From contig NZ_HG916852.1 of the NCBI RefSeq assembly GCF_000577275.2, positions 1,925,001 through 1,989,000 of the forward strand: a stretch of DNA of 64,000 nt. Reading direction: 5' to 3'. Every line of letters begins with the position of its first letter. Position 1 is the first letter of the stretch. Made by a program: the position numbers and the translations under genes. Origin of the DNA: Rhizobium favelukesii. Lineage in GTDB: Bacteria; Pseudomonadota; Alphaproteobacteria; Rhizobiales; Rhizobiaceae. Below the pieces are notes generated by a model. That model ran no database searches. It was given only the letters and a program-made list of their open reading frames with translations, and had not been told where the DNA came from. Below are positions 16,832-25,278 of the stretch, piece after piece.

Positions 16832-17286
16832 GGTTCACATGGGCCTTCACGAACCCTGCCGACACCGCAATCCTGTCCCACCTCGTTGCCGATCGCATCT
16901 GGCCGACGAAGGGCCGCAACTTCGGAGAGTGCAGGGGGATTGCCGTTATGGAAGGCGGGAATCTCGCGGCCGGCCTGATCTATCACAACTACGACCCCGA
17001 CGCCCATGTCATCGAGATATCCGGGGCTGCGTGGGTCAAAGGGTGGCTCACCAAGGATGTCCTCAAGGCCATGTACGGCTATCCGTTCATTGACTGCGGC
17101 TGTCAGGCAGTCGTTCAGCGGGTTTCCGATGACGACACGGCGCAGCACCGGATGCTGAAAGTCTACGGCGCAGAGCGCTACCGCATCCCCAGACTCCGCG
17201 GCATTGATGCCGCTGAAAACATCTTCATTACGACGCGCGAGGCATGGGCTTCGAACAAGTTTAATCGTTCGGCCAAGGAAGGATAG
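16828..17286 (+). CDS. GNAT family acetyltransferase within tail operon
   Basis: 152 residues from GTG 16828 on a GTGA overlap. FGECRGIAVMEGGNLAAGLI, then YHNYDPDAHVIEISGAAWVK, then a GCQAVVQRVSDDDTAQHRML helix and RIPRLRGID: the acetyl-CoA-binding GNAT layout seen in many phage genomes. It is embedded between nozzle and presumed ejection genes, so the substrate may be a virion or early host protein. Substrate unknown. Confidence 0.7.
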   Translation: MRFTWAFTNPADTAILSHLVADRIWPTKGRNFGECRGIAVMEGGNLAAGLIYHNYDPDAHVIEISGAAWVKGWLTKDVLKAMYGYPFIDCGCQAVVQRVSDDDTAQHRMLKVYGAERYRIPRLRGIDAAENIFITTREAWASNKFNRSAKEG

Positions 17287-17290
17287 AATT

Positions 17291-18304
17291 GTGGGGAAAC
17301 CGAAGGCGCCAGCCGCTCCAGATCCAGCGAAAACCGCCGCAGCGCAGACCGGCACGAACGTCACCACTGCGCTTGCTAACGCGCAACTCGGCAACGTCAA
17401 CCAATACGGCCCTGACGGCAGCGTAACCTATTCGCAGAATGGCGGAACGACGTTCACGGACCCGACGTCTGGCGCTAAGTATTTCATCCCGCAGTATACG
17501 CAGACGACGTCATTATCTCCGCAGCAGCAGGCGATCAAGAACCAGTCTGACGCGGCAAGCCTGAACCTCGGATCGATCGCCAACCAGCAGTCCAACTTCC
17601 TGAAGGACTATCTGGCGAAGCCGGTCAACCTCGATACGCAGGCCACTGAAGCGCGAACGATGGATCTGGCCAATCAGCGCCTCGCGCCTCTGATCGCAAA
17701 ACGGGATGAGGATCTGCGCACACGTCTCGCCAATCAAGGTATTAAGGCCGGTTCTGACGCCTACAAGAACGAACTGAACACTTTCAACCAGGGCACCAAC
17801 GACGCGTACAACTCACTAATCCTCAATGGCCACCAGCAGGCGGTTCAGGACATCCTGACGCAGCGCAACCAGCCACTCAACGAGATTTCCGCACTCATGT
17901 CTGGCTCGCAGGTTGGCATGCCGCAGTTCGGTGCCGGCACGAACCAGCCGAGCCTTCCGACCGTCGATTATTCCGGCCTCGTTGAGCAGAACTACCAGAA
18001 CCAGTTGGGCGCCTACAACACGCAGATGCAGCAGCGTAATGGCATCCTCGGGGGTCTGTTTGGCCTCGGCGGCAAGCTTATCGGCCTGTCTGACAAACGC
18101 TCAAAGGAAGACATTCACGAGGTAGGCGAGATGGCTGGGCATAAATTATACTCCTTCAAATACAAGAAGGGCAAAGGCGACGGCAAGCATCACGTCGGCG
18201 TCATGGCCCAAGAGGTCGAGAAGAAGCGCCCGGATGCGGTCTCTCGCCGCCCTGATGGCATGAAACAGGTCGATTACGGCAAGCTATTCGGAGCATCCAA
18301 ATAA
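17291..18304 (+). CDS. Virion protein with C-terminal S74-type chaperone domain
   Basis: 337 residues from GTG 17291; a Met at 17204 would overlap the acetyltransferase. The body is Ala/Gln/Asn-rich and helical (NVTTALANAQLGNVNQYG, LANQGIKAGSDAYKNELN). Residues 267-337 begin SDKRSKEDIHEVGEMAGHKL and contain HHVGVMAQEVEKKRPDAV, the intramolecular chaperone (peptidase S74) module that usually trims itself from fibres and tailspikes. Here it is fused to a helical, probably ejected or tail-internal protein. Confidence 0.7.
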   Translation: MGKPKAPAAPDPAKTAAAQTGTNVTTALANAQLGNVNQYGPDGSVTYSQNGGTTFTDPTSGAKYFIPQYTQTTSLSPQQQAIKNQSDAASLNLGSIANQQSNFLKDYLAKPVNLDTQATEARTMDLANQRLAPLIAKRDEDLRTRLANQGIKAGSDAYKNELNTFNQGTNDAYNSLILNGHQQAVQDILTQRNQPLNEISALMSGSQVGMPQFGAGTNQPSLPTVDYSGLVEQNYQNQLGAYNTQMQQRNGILGGLFGLGGKLIGLSDKRSKEDIHEVGEMAGHKLYSFKYKKGKGDGKHHVGVMAQEVEKKRPDAVSRRPDGMKQVDYGKLFGASK

Positions 18305-20490
18305 TGGCTGTACCTTCTTTCCTGTTCGGCGGGTCGACCAACGAAACGCCGCAGTCGATCAAGCAGAAACGCGATCTCGTCCGCGCGATCATGGGTGCAT
18401 CCAGCGCCCCTAGGAACATCGGCGAGGGCCTGAACGCCCTGGGTGATGGCATCGTGGCAAACGTCCTAGATCGCCGCGCCAACAAGGCTGAGGAAGCAGG
18501 GCAGAGCGCCGCAAACAGCCTGTTCAACAGCATCCTTGGCGGCTCTTCCGCGCCAACCCCTGGCGGTTCGGCCATGCCTGCGGTATCGTCCAGCTCAGCA
18601 GGTGGCCCGTCGTCGTATCGTGATGCCATTGCTTCGATCGAGAGCGCCGGCAGCGGTGACTATTCTGCAGTCGGGCCAACCAGCCCGAAGCTTGGGCGAG
18701 CACTCGGGCGGTATCAGGTCATGGAGGCCAACATCGGCCCATGGTCGAAGGAAGCGCTTGGCCGTGAAGTGACTCCTGACGAATTCCTTGCCAATCCCCA
18801 GCTTCAGGACGCCATCTTTGACAAGAAGTTCGGCGGCTACGTCCAGCAGTATGGACCACAAGGCGCTGCTCAGGCGTGGTTTGCCGGTCCCGGTGGTGTG
18901 GGCAAGCTTGATCGCAAGGATTCTCTTGGAACGAGCGTTGCAGCATATGGCGACAAGTTCAACCGTGCAGTTGGTGGGGACCAGGTCGCAAGCCTCGATC
19001 CGTCCGTAGGGATGCCGCAGCAGCCGGCCCAGAAGCCCTACGTCGACCCGCAGGTAACGACGGCCTATGCGCAGCCCGCGCCTGTAGCCAACACGCCGGC
19101 CGCGCAAGCTATTCAGCAGCAGGCGCCCGCTCTTGCGCCACCAACGACGGTTGCGACTCCTCCGTCGCCTCCGCAGCAATCCATGCAGCCCCAAGCGCCG
19201 CAGCCGGTCCAGGTCGCTCAAAACAGCCCGTTCGGTGGGGTTGACCCACGTCTATTGCAGGCCATTCAGAACCCTTGGCTGAACGAAGGCCAGAAGGCGG
19301 CGGTTCAGTTGCTCATCCAGCAGCAGCAGCGACAGGCGGAGCAGTCCGCAGAGCAAGAGACATGGAAGGCCCGCGAGGATTACAAACTCAACTCTCAGCG
19401 CGCCGATCCTGCCTATAAACTTGAGCAGGATTACAAGCAGGCCCAGCTTGACGCCCTCAAAGCCAAGACAGGGAAGCGTGCGAACGTCACCAATCTTGGC
19501 GATGGCTGGCTATACGACAACGATAAGGGCGAAGCTTTCAGGCCGCAGGACGAGGTTGATAGACCAGGCGGAGGCTTCCGCTTCGGCGGCAATTCCGTCG
19601 AGGCACAAGCTCTTAACGGTCTCATCGACAGCCGGCAGATCACCGCAGATCAGGCGCAGCAGCTAGGTGCGGGCAAGACAATCACCGATCCGAGCACTGG
19701 CGCAATGATGTTCCTCACGCCGCAGGGCATATTCAAGCAACAGGGGCAGCAACAGCCAGCGCCCCAGCAGCAGAGCGTGGATCTGTTCGGTGAAAACGCA
19801 CAGCAGCCCCCTCAAGGTGTGGACTTGTTCGGGCCAAGCTCAGGCGCACCTTCAGCACAGACGCCTCCAGTCGCACCAACCGCCCAGCAGCAGTCTCCTG
19901 CTCCGCAGGCAACGGACGCTGTTTCTTCGAACAACGCTGGCATCATCCCACTGACAGGCGGGAAGCCTCAGAAGCTTCTCTCAGAGGCAGAGCGTAAAAA
20001 TCAGTCTCTCTTCTCTGTCATCAAGCCCGAATTGAAGACGGTTGAAGACAACTACGACGCTCTGTCCGAACTCGGGAACCAAGCTTATTCGAAGCTCCCC
20101 TTTAGCGAATTCGCGACGACGCCCGAATATCAAAAGGCGGCAAATTCTCTTCAGACGATAGTGTCGTCCTACCTGTATAGCGTTTCTGGCGCGACGGCCA
20201 CGCCCGAAGAGGTGCGGAAACAGACGGATATTCTGACGCCTCGGCCCGGGGAATCGAAAGAGTCGATCGATAATAAGAAGCGACGGGTTCGGACGATGGT
20301 CAATGCGGTGGCGCAGGCAGGCTCATTGCCTCCTCTGGATGAACCGCAAGCTGTTGCACCGGTAGCGGCTCAGACCGAAAATCCTCTCCCCCCAACTCCT
20401 AAGCCTCAAGGTCAGCGCCCGCGCGCGATGAACCCGAAAACAGGCGAAACCATTGAGTTTGACGGCACGAATTGGGTCCCCGTACAATGA
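18304..20490 (+). CDS. Large internal virion/ejection protein with transglycosylase-like domain
   Basis: 728 residues, TAATG overlap. Residues about 100-220 (YRDAIASIESAGSGDYSAVG, LGRALGRYQVMEANIGPW, GPQGAAQAWFAGPGG) have the lysozyme/lytic transglycosylase pattern with Glu in SIESAG. The remainder is Pro/Gln-rich low complexity, with two VDLFG repeats, and a helical C-terminal third. Short-tailed phages carry such proteins in the capsid and eject them to drill through peptidoglycan. Assignment is inferential but fits place and size. Confidence 0.7.
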   Translation: MAVPSFLFGGSTNETPQSIKQKRDLVRAIMGASSAPRNIGEGLNALGDGIVANVLDRRANKAEEAGQSAANSLFNSILGGSSAPTPGGSAMPAVSSSSAGGPSSYRDAIASIESAGSGDYSAVGPTSPKLGRALGRYQVMEANIGPWSKEALGREVTPDEFLANPQLQDAIFDKKFGGYVQQYGPQGAAQAWFAGPGGVGKLDRKDSLGTSVAAYGDKFNRAVGGDQVASLDPSVGMPQQPAQKPYVDPQVTTAYAQPAPVANTPAAQAIQQQAPALAPPTTVATPPSPPQQSMQPQAPQPVQVAQNSPFGGVDPRLLQAIQNPWLNEGQKAAVQLLIQQQQRQAEQSAEQETWKAREDYKLNSQRADPAYKLEQDYKQAQLDALKAKTGKRANVTNLGDGWLYDNDKGEAFRPQDEVDRPGGGFRFGGNSVEAQALNGLIDSRQITADQAQQLGAGKTITDPSTGAMMFLTPQGIFKQQGQQQPAPQQQSVDLFGENAQQPPQGVDLFGPSSGAPSAQTPPVAPTAQQQSPAPQATDAVSSNNAGIIPLTGGKPQKLLSEAERKNQSLFSVIKPELKTVEDNYDALSELGNQAYSKLPFSEFATTPEYQKAANSLQTIVSSYLYSVSGATATPEEVRKQTDILTPRPGESKESIDNKKRRVRTMVNAVAQAGSLPPLDEPQAVAPVAAQTENPLPPTPKPQGQRPRAMNPKTGETIEFDGTNWVPVQ

Positions 20491-21863
20491 GCGAACTTCC
20501 TCCGCTGCCCCCGGGTTTTGTCCTGCAAGGATCGTCAGGAAATGGGTCGCCCCCGACTCCTCCAGATGGCTTCGTTGTGGCCCCGCCGGTTGACCAGTCA
20601 TATACTGGACAGTTTCTGCCATTCAGCGTTGACGCCCAAGGGAACAAAAGCTTCGACAGCAACGCGGGTATCCTCGGATTTGCCAAGGATATTCTTGGTT
20701 CTGCAAAGAGCGCGTTCATGCTCCCCGGCGACGTCTACACAGGCAAGGAACAGGTCATGGGCGCGGACGGCAACGTCAGGCCCGAGGTGCTTGGCCGATC
20801 GCTGGAGTTCGCCGGTACGTTCTCGCCGTCAACCCCTGGGCTTCGCACCGGTACCGGTATCGTCCCCGGGGAGAAGCAGCAACTTCGTCAGAGTGTGCCT
20901 AATGTCCCGTCTGCAGATGATCTTTTTGCTGAAGCAGGCCGGAATTTCGACGCCATGCGCGAAAGCGGCGTTGATTATGCGTCAACTGCGGTTAAAGATG
21001 CGGCGCAGGCGGCAAAGGCAAGATTAGAGGAACAAGGCTTTGACGCACAAGTTGCCGGGAAAACACATAGTATCCTCGACAAGCTATCCAACCCGCCAGA
21101 AAACAGCGTTGCCAGCATCAAAGGGCTCCACTCCGCCCGCAAAACCTTTGGCAAAATCGCTCAGAACTTCACCGACCCAACCGACCAAGCGGCGGCAACG
21201 CAAGCGATTCGAGGGCTGGATGAGTTCATTGGTTCTGACAATCCGGCAAGTGTTGTGGCTGGAACCGCTAGCGATGCAGCCAGTGCGCTCAAAGCCGGTA
21301 ACGCCAACTACGCCGCAGCCAGCCGCTCGGACGCCCTTACCGGTGTCGAAAGAGCCGCAGATCTTCGCGCCGCGGCATCCAATTCCGGCACAAATACCGG
21401 AAATGCGATCCGTCAACGAATTGCCGCCGCTATCCTCAAGCCAAAAGAAATCTCTGGTTATTCTCCCGAAGAACTAGTCTCTCTTGAGAGAATCGTGACG
21501 GGTACACCAGCGCAGAATGCCACGCGATATGTTGGCAATCTCCTCGGCGGGGGCGGTGGCCTTGGGCAGATGCTCACTGCCGCTGCCGGTGCTGGTGCTG
21601 GTGGTGCAGCGGGTGGTAGCGCAGGTGCAGCCATCGGTGCAGCTCTGCCTCTCGGCGTCGGGGCAGCAAGCAAGGCGATATCGAACGCTTTGACCAGAGG
21701 CGCGCTTCGATCAGCCGATGAAGCCGTCCGCACTCGATCCCCGCTTTACGAGAGAATGAAAGCAGATGCCCCGCTTGAAGTTGTCCGCCAAGCGAGGACG
21801 GAAGCGCTAATCAGGGCACTGCTCATGGGAAGGCCGCGCCAGCTAGATCCAAACGAGACCTAG
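20487..21863 (+). CDS. Second presumed ejection protein, glycine-rich hydrophobic segment
   Basis: 458 residues from ATG 20487 (MSELPPLPPGF), ATGA overlap with the previous gene. Mostly Ala-rich helices; near the C-terminus there is a Gly/Ala hydrophobic stretch (GAGGAAGGSAGAAIGAALPL) that could enter membranes. Follows the transglycosylase protein, as the ejection proteins do in P22-like phages. Its stop overlaps the stop of the minus-strand gene (CTAG). Confidence 0.6.
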   Translation: MSELPPLPPGFVLQGSSGNGSPPTPPDGFVVAPPVDQSYTGQFLPFSVDAQGNKSFDSNAGILGFAKDILGSAKSAFMLPGDVYTGKEQVMGADGNVRPEVLGRSLEFAGTFSPSTPGLRTGTGIVPGEKQQLRQSVPNVPSADDLFAEAGRNFDAMRESGVDYASTAVKDAAQAAKARLEEQGFDAQVAGKTHSILDKLSNPPENSVASIKGLHSARKTFGKIAQNFTDPTDQAAATQAIRGLDEFIGSDNPASVVAGTASDAASALKAGNANYAAASRSDALTGVERAADLRAAASNSGTNTGNAIRQRIAAAILKPKEISGYSPEELVSLERIVTGTPAQNATRYVGNLLGGGGGLGQMLTAAAGAGAGGAAGGSAGAAIGAALPLGVGAASKAISNALTRGALRSADEAVRTRSPLYERMKADAPLEVVRQARTEALIRALLMGRPRQLDPNET

Positions 21864-22141
21864 AAGCACACCACGCTGTTTCCGTAACCCTGGCAATAGG
21901 TCGACGAGTTGGCTGCAGCCTGGAGGCGGGCGTTTCGGTTGTGACGAAGAGCGGCCTCGCGGTTCATTTCATGCGTCACGCACATCTTCATTTCGTTCGT
22001 CCCCGGCTTGATGCCTTGGGCGGCGCATTCCTTGTTCTTCTGGATGGCTAGGTCTTTCGTCTGGGAATAGCTCATCTCCGAGACTTCTTGCGACTGGCAA
22101 CCGGCTAGCAGAAGCGCCAGCCCAATAATCAAAACCCTCAT
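21860..22141 (-). CDS. Prophage lipoprotein on the opposite strand
   Basis: 93 residues from the ATG at 22141, chosen because GGAG lies just upstream; the frame is open further to 22423 without support. MRVLIIGLALLLAGC is a clear lipoprotein signal with Cys15. The mature part has four Cys (in ECAAQG, KMCVTHEMN, STYCQG, VVCF), probably disulphide-bonded in the periplasm. Antisense to the structural operon, so likely a lysogeny-expressed cargo gene rather than a virion part. Function unknown. Confidence 0.65.
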   Translation of the reverse strand: MRVLIIGLALLLAGCQSQEVSEMSYSQTKDLAIQKNKECAAQGIKPGTNEMKMCVTHEMNREAALRHNRNARLQAAANSSTYCQGYGNSVVCF

Positions 22142-22220
22142 TCGGTTCTCCAACATAAGCCGCCAACACAATCTTAGCGGGTTTGTGGGCGCGTGCCTAG
22201 ATATGGAAGTGGAAACGTAA

Positions 22221-23231
22221 ATGCCTCGCAACGGCGCAAACGTGTACAGCCCGCCAGCAGGAACGCTCGCGACAACTCTCACGACCATCAAATCGCCTGA
22301 GTACAACGCATTTGTGAACGATCTCACGGCAGATGCTAATTTGGCTCGCCCGATCGTTGCAGGCGGCACAGGAGCTACGTCTGTAGCCGGCGCGCAGACA
22401 TCCCTTTCTGTCGTGGGGTTCAACAGCCAGACATTGACGGCTGCCCAGCAGGCGCAAGCAAGGGCGAACGTATCCGCAGCCCTATTCGGCCATCTCTACG
22501 GCTTGACGCTTTCGAACAACGCGACCGACGCCACCAACGATATCGACATTGCAGCAGGCGAAGCCGCCAGCACTGAAGCAAGCCCAGTGCTCATGGTGCT
22601 CGCCTCGGCCCTAACAAAGCGACTAGATGCCGCCTGGGCTGTCGGCAGCGGTAACGGTGGCCTGGACACCGGCTCGATCGCCAACACGACCTATCACGTC
22701 TGGCTTATCCAGAGATCGGATACGGGCGTTGTAGACGCTCTGTTCTCGGCCTCTGCCACGGCCCCAACAATGCCGACGAACTACGACCGCAAGCGGCGCA
22801 TCGGCTCAATAATCAGGAAATCAGCAGCAATCATCGCTTTCAGCCAAAGAGGTGACCAGTTTCTTTTTTCTACCGTTCAGGAAGATATCTCGCAGGCAAA
22901 CCCTGGGGTGGTAGCACTAACGCCCACACTGACGGTCCCGAGCGGAATCGTGGTGGAAGCATTGCTGCACACCAGAGCCGTCAATACAGCGGATCTGGTA
23001 ACGTTCGCTGTATATTTTTCGTCCTTGTCGCAAACCAGCGAAAGCGTTGTCGCATCAAAGATGCAATTGATCGCGCGAGCTGGGTCCAACTATTCGAGAG
23101 AAACCGCACAGGATGTCTCCATAAGAACAGACACCAGCAGCCGGATAAGGGCGCTCGCCAGCGCTTCCGACGCTAACTGTACTCTTATTGTTGGGACTTA
23201 TGGGTGGCTCGATGAGCGGGGCCGCGTGTAG
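22221..23231 (+). CDS. Phage tail fibre/tail protein
   Basis: 336 residues. N-terminal virion-attachment region with VAGGTGATSVAGAQTSLSVV, a motif seen in many tail fibres, then a beta-rich body (IDIAAGEAASTEASPVLMVL; TTYHVWLIQRSDTGVVDALF). Contains no enzymatic motif. Placed directly upstream of the tailspike, so perhaps its baseplate adaptor. Confidence 0.65.
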   Translation: MPRNGANVYSPPAGTLATTLTTIKSPEYNAFVNDLTADANLARPIVAGGTGATSVAGAQTSLSVVGFNSQTLTAAQQAQARANVSAALFGHLYGLTLSNNATDATNDIDIAAGEAASTEASPVLMVLASALTKRLDAAWAVGSGNGGLDTGSIANTTYHVWLIQRSDTGVVDALFSASATAPTMPTNYDRKRRIGSIIRKSAAIIAFSQRGDQFLFSTVQEDISQANPGVVALTPTLTVPSGIVVEALLHTRAVNTADLVTFAVYFSSLSQTSESVVASKMQLIARAGSNYSRETAQDVSIRTDTSSRIRALASASDANCTLIVGTYGWLDERGRV

Positions 23232-23234
23232 GCC

Positions 23235-24092
23235 ATGGGAAATGTGAGCCCTCAAGAGTACGGAGCCATCGGAGACGGGATCGTTGATGATACCGCTGCG
23301 ATCGATCTCTGGTTGTCTGAGATTTTAACGCAAAAGCATTCCGGGCTACTGGATGGGTGGTATCGTTACCGCCCTACGTGTCCATGGAATTTAGGCGGTA
23401 AAAATTTCGGTGTGACGATAGAAGGGAAGCGGAGAAACTATGATGGGTTCATTCTGGACCCAGGATATTCTCTTAGTATCCACGCTGAAGGCGACGTCTT
23501 CTATCCTCTTTTTTCAAATTTCAGAGTGGGTGGCCATGTTGCCGGGCCTCTCGTTCGTATCGGAAATGACAATCTGTCTGGCGCCATAAATTCAATGATC
23601 GTTGACGGGCTTGTAATTCAAAACGGCTTGCAGTCTCCGAGCAACATTGGGCTTCTGTGTAACCATGTCTGTAACTCATTCTTTCGCGGCATAACCGTAA
23701 ACTCCGGTGGGTCTGGTAGGCCTGCAGCCGTCACCGGGATGGCGAACAACCCTTGCGCTCCGGGGTATGGGAATGCCCTAAGATTGAGACAAACACAGTT
23801 CTCGAGTTTTAGCGGCTCCTTTTCCAATGCAAACATCGGGATATTGTTGACTGATGGGTACAGCTTCTCAAACTCTTTTGAAAATCTGGACATCGAAGAA
23901 GTAAATACCTGCATATATATAAACAGCCCGTATGCGAACAAAAACGATTTCAGGAATGGCCAGATTCTCGGGAAAATATCGTTCGATTGCCCATCAGGCA
24001 GGAATTTATTTAATTCTAAGTCTTGCAATATCCAGACGTACGCCAGCCCAGAGTCTTCGATAGGCAACACGTACGGTATAAACTTCTACTAA
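23235..24092 (+). CDS. Beta-helix tailspike, pectate-lyase-like fold
   Basis: 285 residues. The start GNVSPQEYGAIGDGIVDDTA is the family hallmark of single-stranded right-handed beta-helix tailspikes. The body has the repeated hydrophobic turns expected (GAINSMIVDGLVIQNG, NALRLRQTQFSSFSGSF, SFENLDIEEVNTCIYI). Such spikes bind and often cut surface polysaccharide. Base composition is visibly more A/T-rich than the neighbours, suggesting module exchange. Shorter than many full tailspikes (often over 500), with no obvious trimerisation tail. Its stop codon abuts the stop of the minus-strand methyltransferase. Confidence 0.7.
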   Translation: MGNVSPQEYGAIGDGIVDDTAAIDLWLSEILTQKHSGLLDGWYRYRPTCPWNLGGKNFGVTIEGKRRNYDGFILDPGYSLSIHAEGDVFYPLFSNFRVGGHVAGPLVRIGNDNLSGAINSMIVDGLVIQNGLQSPSNIGLLCNHVCNSFFRGITVNSGGSGRPAAVTGMANNPCAPGYGNALRLRQTQFSSFSGSFSNANIGILLTDGYSFSNSFENLDIEEVNTCIYINSPYANKNDFRNGQILGKISFDCPSGRNLFNSKSCNIQTYASPESSIGNTYGINFY

Positions 24093-25160
24093 CTACCGAT
24101 GAATGGAGCCCGTAGAGATGCGGGATCGCTTCATCCGGAATTCCTCACCGCGCAGCAATTCAGAATAAAGCATGCCTAGTGTTAGGTCGTTTCTGCCCTC
24201 CCAATGCTTAACGTCCGCGTCCCCAGGCCCTCGGTTAAGGACGCGATTGAACGCCAGGTTTATGCCCTCTCGGGAGGCTGATCGGTTCCGTTCCTCTTCA
24301 AGCAAGTCCCACGTCATCACCTGATAAAGCCGCTCATCCGTCTCAGTTGATGCTGCATTGAACAGGCGCTTAGCAAAATTGATGGACCATGCATGGTCTG
24401 GGTGTCTGTTATCATGCAGAGGGTGTCCGAACGAGTGAAAGACGGTGGCGCCGTCAAATGGATTAATCGGCGTTTGAAAGTGGACGCAAAGGTCACTTCT
24501 TTCTCGCGCAACGTACCATTTGTTCACACCGTCAAAAAATACACTGATGTAATCTGCATTGAGCAGATCGTCTTCCCATGCGACCCATGTCGGGGAGTGG
24601 TCGGATGCGTCCACGGCCTCTATTAGTAGAACGGCCGGCCGCCACTTGGACCAATTTGCTCCCGCGATGACTTCGGCCTCGGCACCTTCGACATCGATTT
24701 TAAGGAAATCGATTTCCTCCGGAGCGTGCTGCTCACAAAGCGTTGCCAAGGAGATCAGATCAACATTGAGTCTGTGTACAGATGCCCGATGAGAGCCGAT
24801 TATATCTGCGCTTTGTTGGTGAAGCGATGACAAATGGTCAGCGTTCAAGCTGAGATTGAAACTGGCCTTTCCGTCCTTCCTGCCCACCGCTGCCATAATG
24901 TTGATGTCACGCGGACGCGCGCGGACAAGTTCTCCAAAGCGATAGGGTGTCGGCTCGACGTTAATGCCCGACCACCCGCGCTGATAGAAGTGATACGTGG
25001 AGTTGCAGTGCACAGGATGGCTCGCGCCGATATCGATGTAAAAGCCGCGATCTTTTCCTGAAAAGCAGCGGTGGAGAAAAACATCTTCGGAAAGTTGAGC
25101 ATAGGAAAGCACGTCGATAATCCCCTTTTGGCAGCCTGCCATTTGCGCGGAATATTTCAC
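24093..25160 (-). CDS. FkbM family methyltransferase with C-terminal DUF4214-like domain
   Basis: 355 residues. SAM-binding motif GFYIDIGASHPVHCNST (about residues 39-55), later LKIDVEGAEAEVIAG, both hallmarks of FkbM methyltransferases acting on sugars and secondary metabolites. Residues about 300-345 (AFNRVLNRGPGDADVKHWEG, LLRGEEFRM) look like DUF4214, a module of surface-polysaccharide proteins in alphaproteobacteria. Divergent from the lysis genes and convergent with the tailspike without any gap. A lysogen-expressed modifier of host glycan that would block the spike receptor is my inference. Confidence 0.8.
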   Translation of the reverse strand: MKYSAQMAGCQKGIIDVLSYAQLSEDVFLHRCFSGKDRGFYIDIGASHPVHCNSTYHFYQRGWSGINVEPTPYRFGELVRARPRDINIMAAVGRKDGKASFNLSLNADHLSSLHQQSADIIGSHRASVHRLNVDLISLATLCEQHAPEEIDFLKIDVEGAEAEVIAGANWSKWRPAVLLIEAVDASDHSPTWVAWEDDLLNADYISVFFDGVNKWYVARERSDLCVHFQTPINPFDGATVFHSFGHPLHDNRHPDHAWSINFAKRLFNAASTETDERLYQVMTWDLLEEERNRSASREGINLAFNRVLNRGPGDADVKHWEGRNDLTLGMLYSELLRGEEFRMKRSRISTGSIHR

Positions 25161-25278
25161 ACCCGCAGGGCATGATCAACCATAGCATCTGGTCCTTATC
25201 CTCTCGACTCGGCACCCGGCCGGCATCAGCTCAAGTCCAAGCCTTTCTGAATCTCTCTCGACAATCTGGAGCCTATCA

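Noticed and set aside
19000..20000. Gln/Pro triplet-rich stretch resembling a CRISPR-like or simple repeat array
   Set aside because: CAG/CCG codon runs inside a coding frame without regular spacers; low complexity only.
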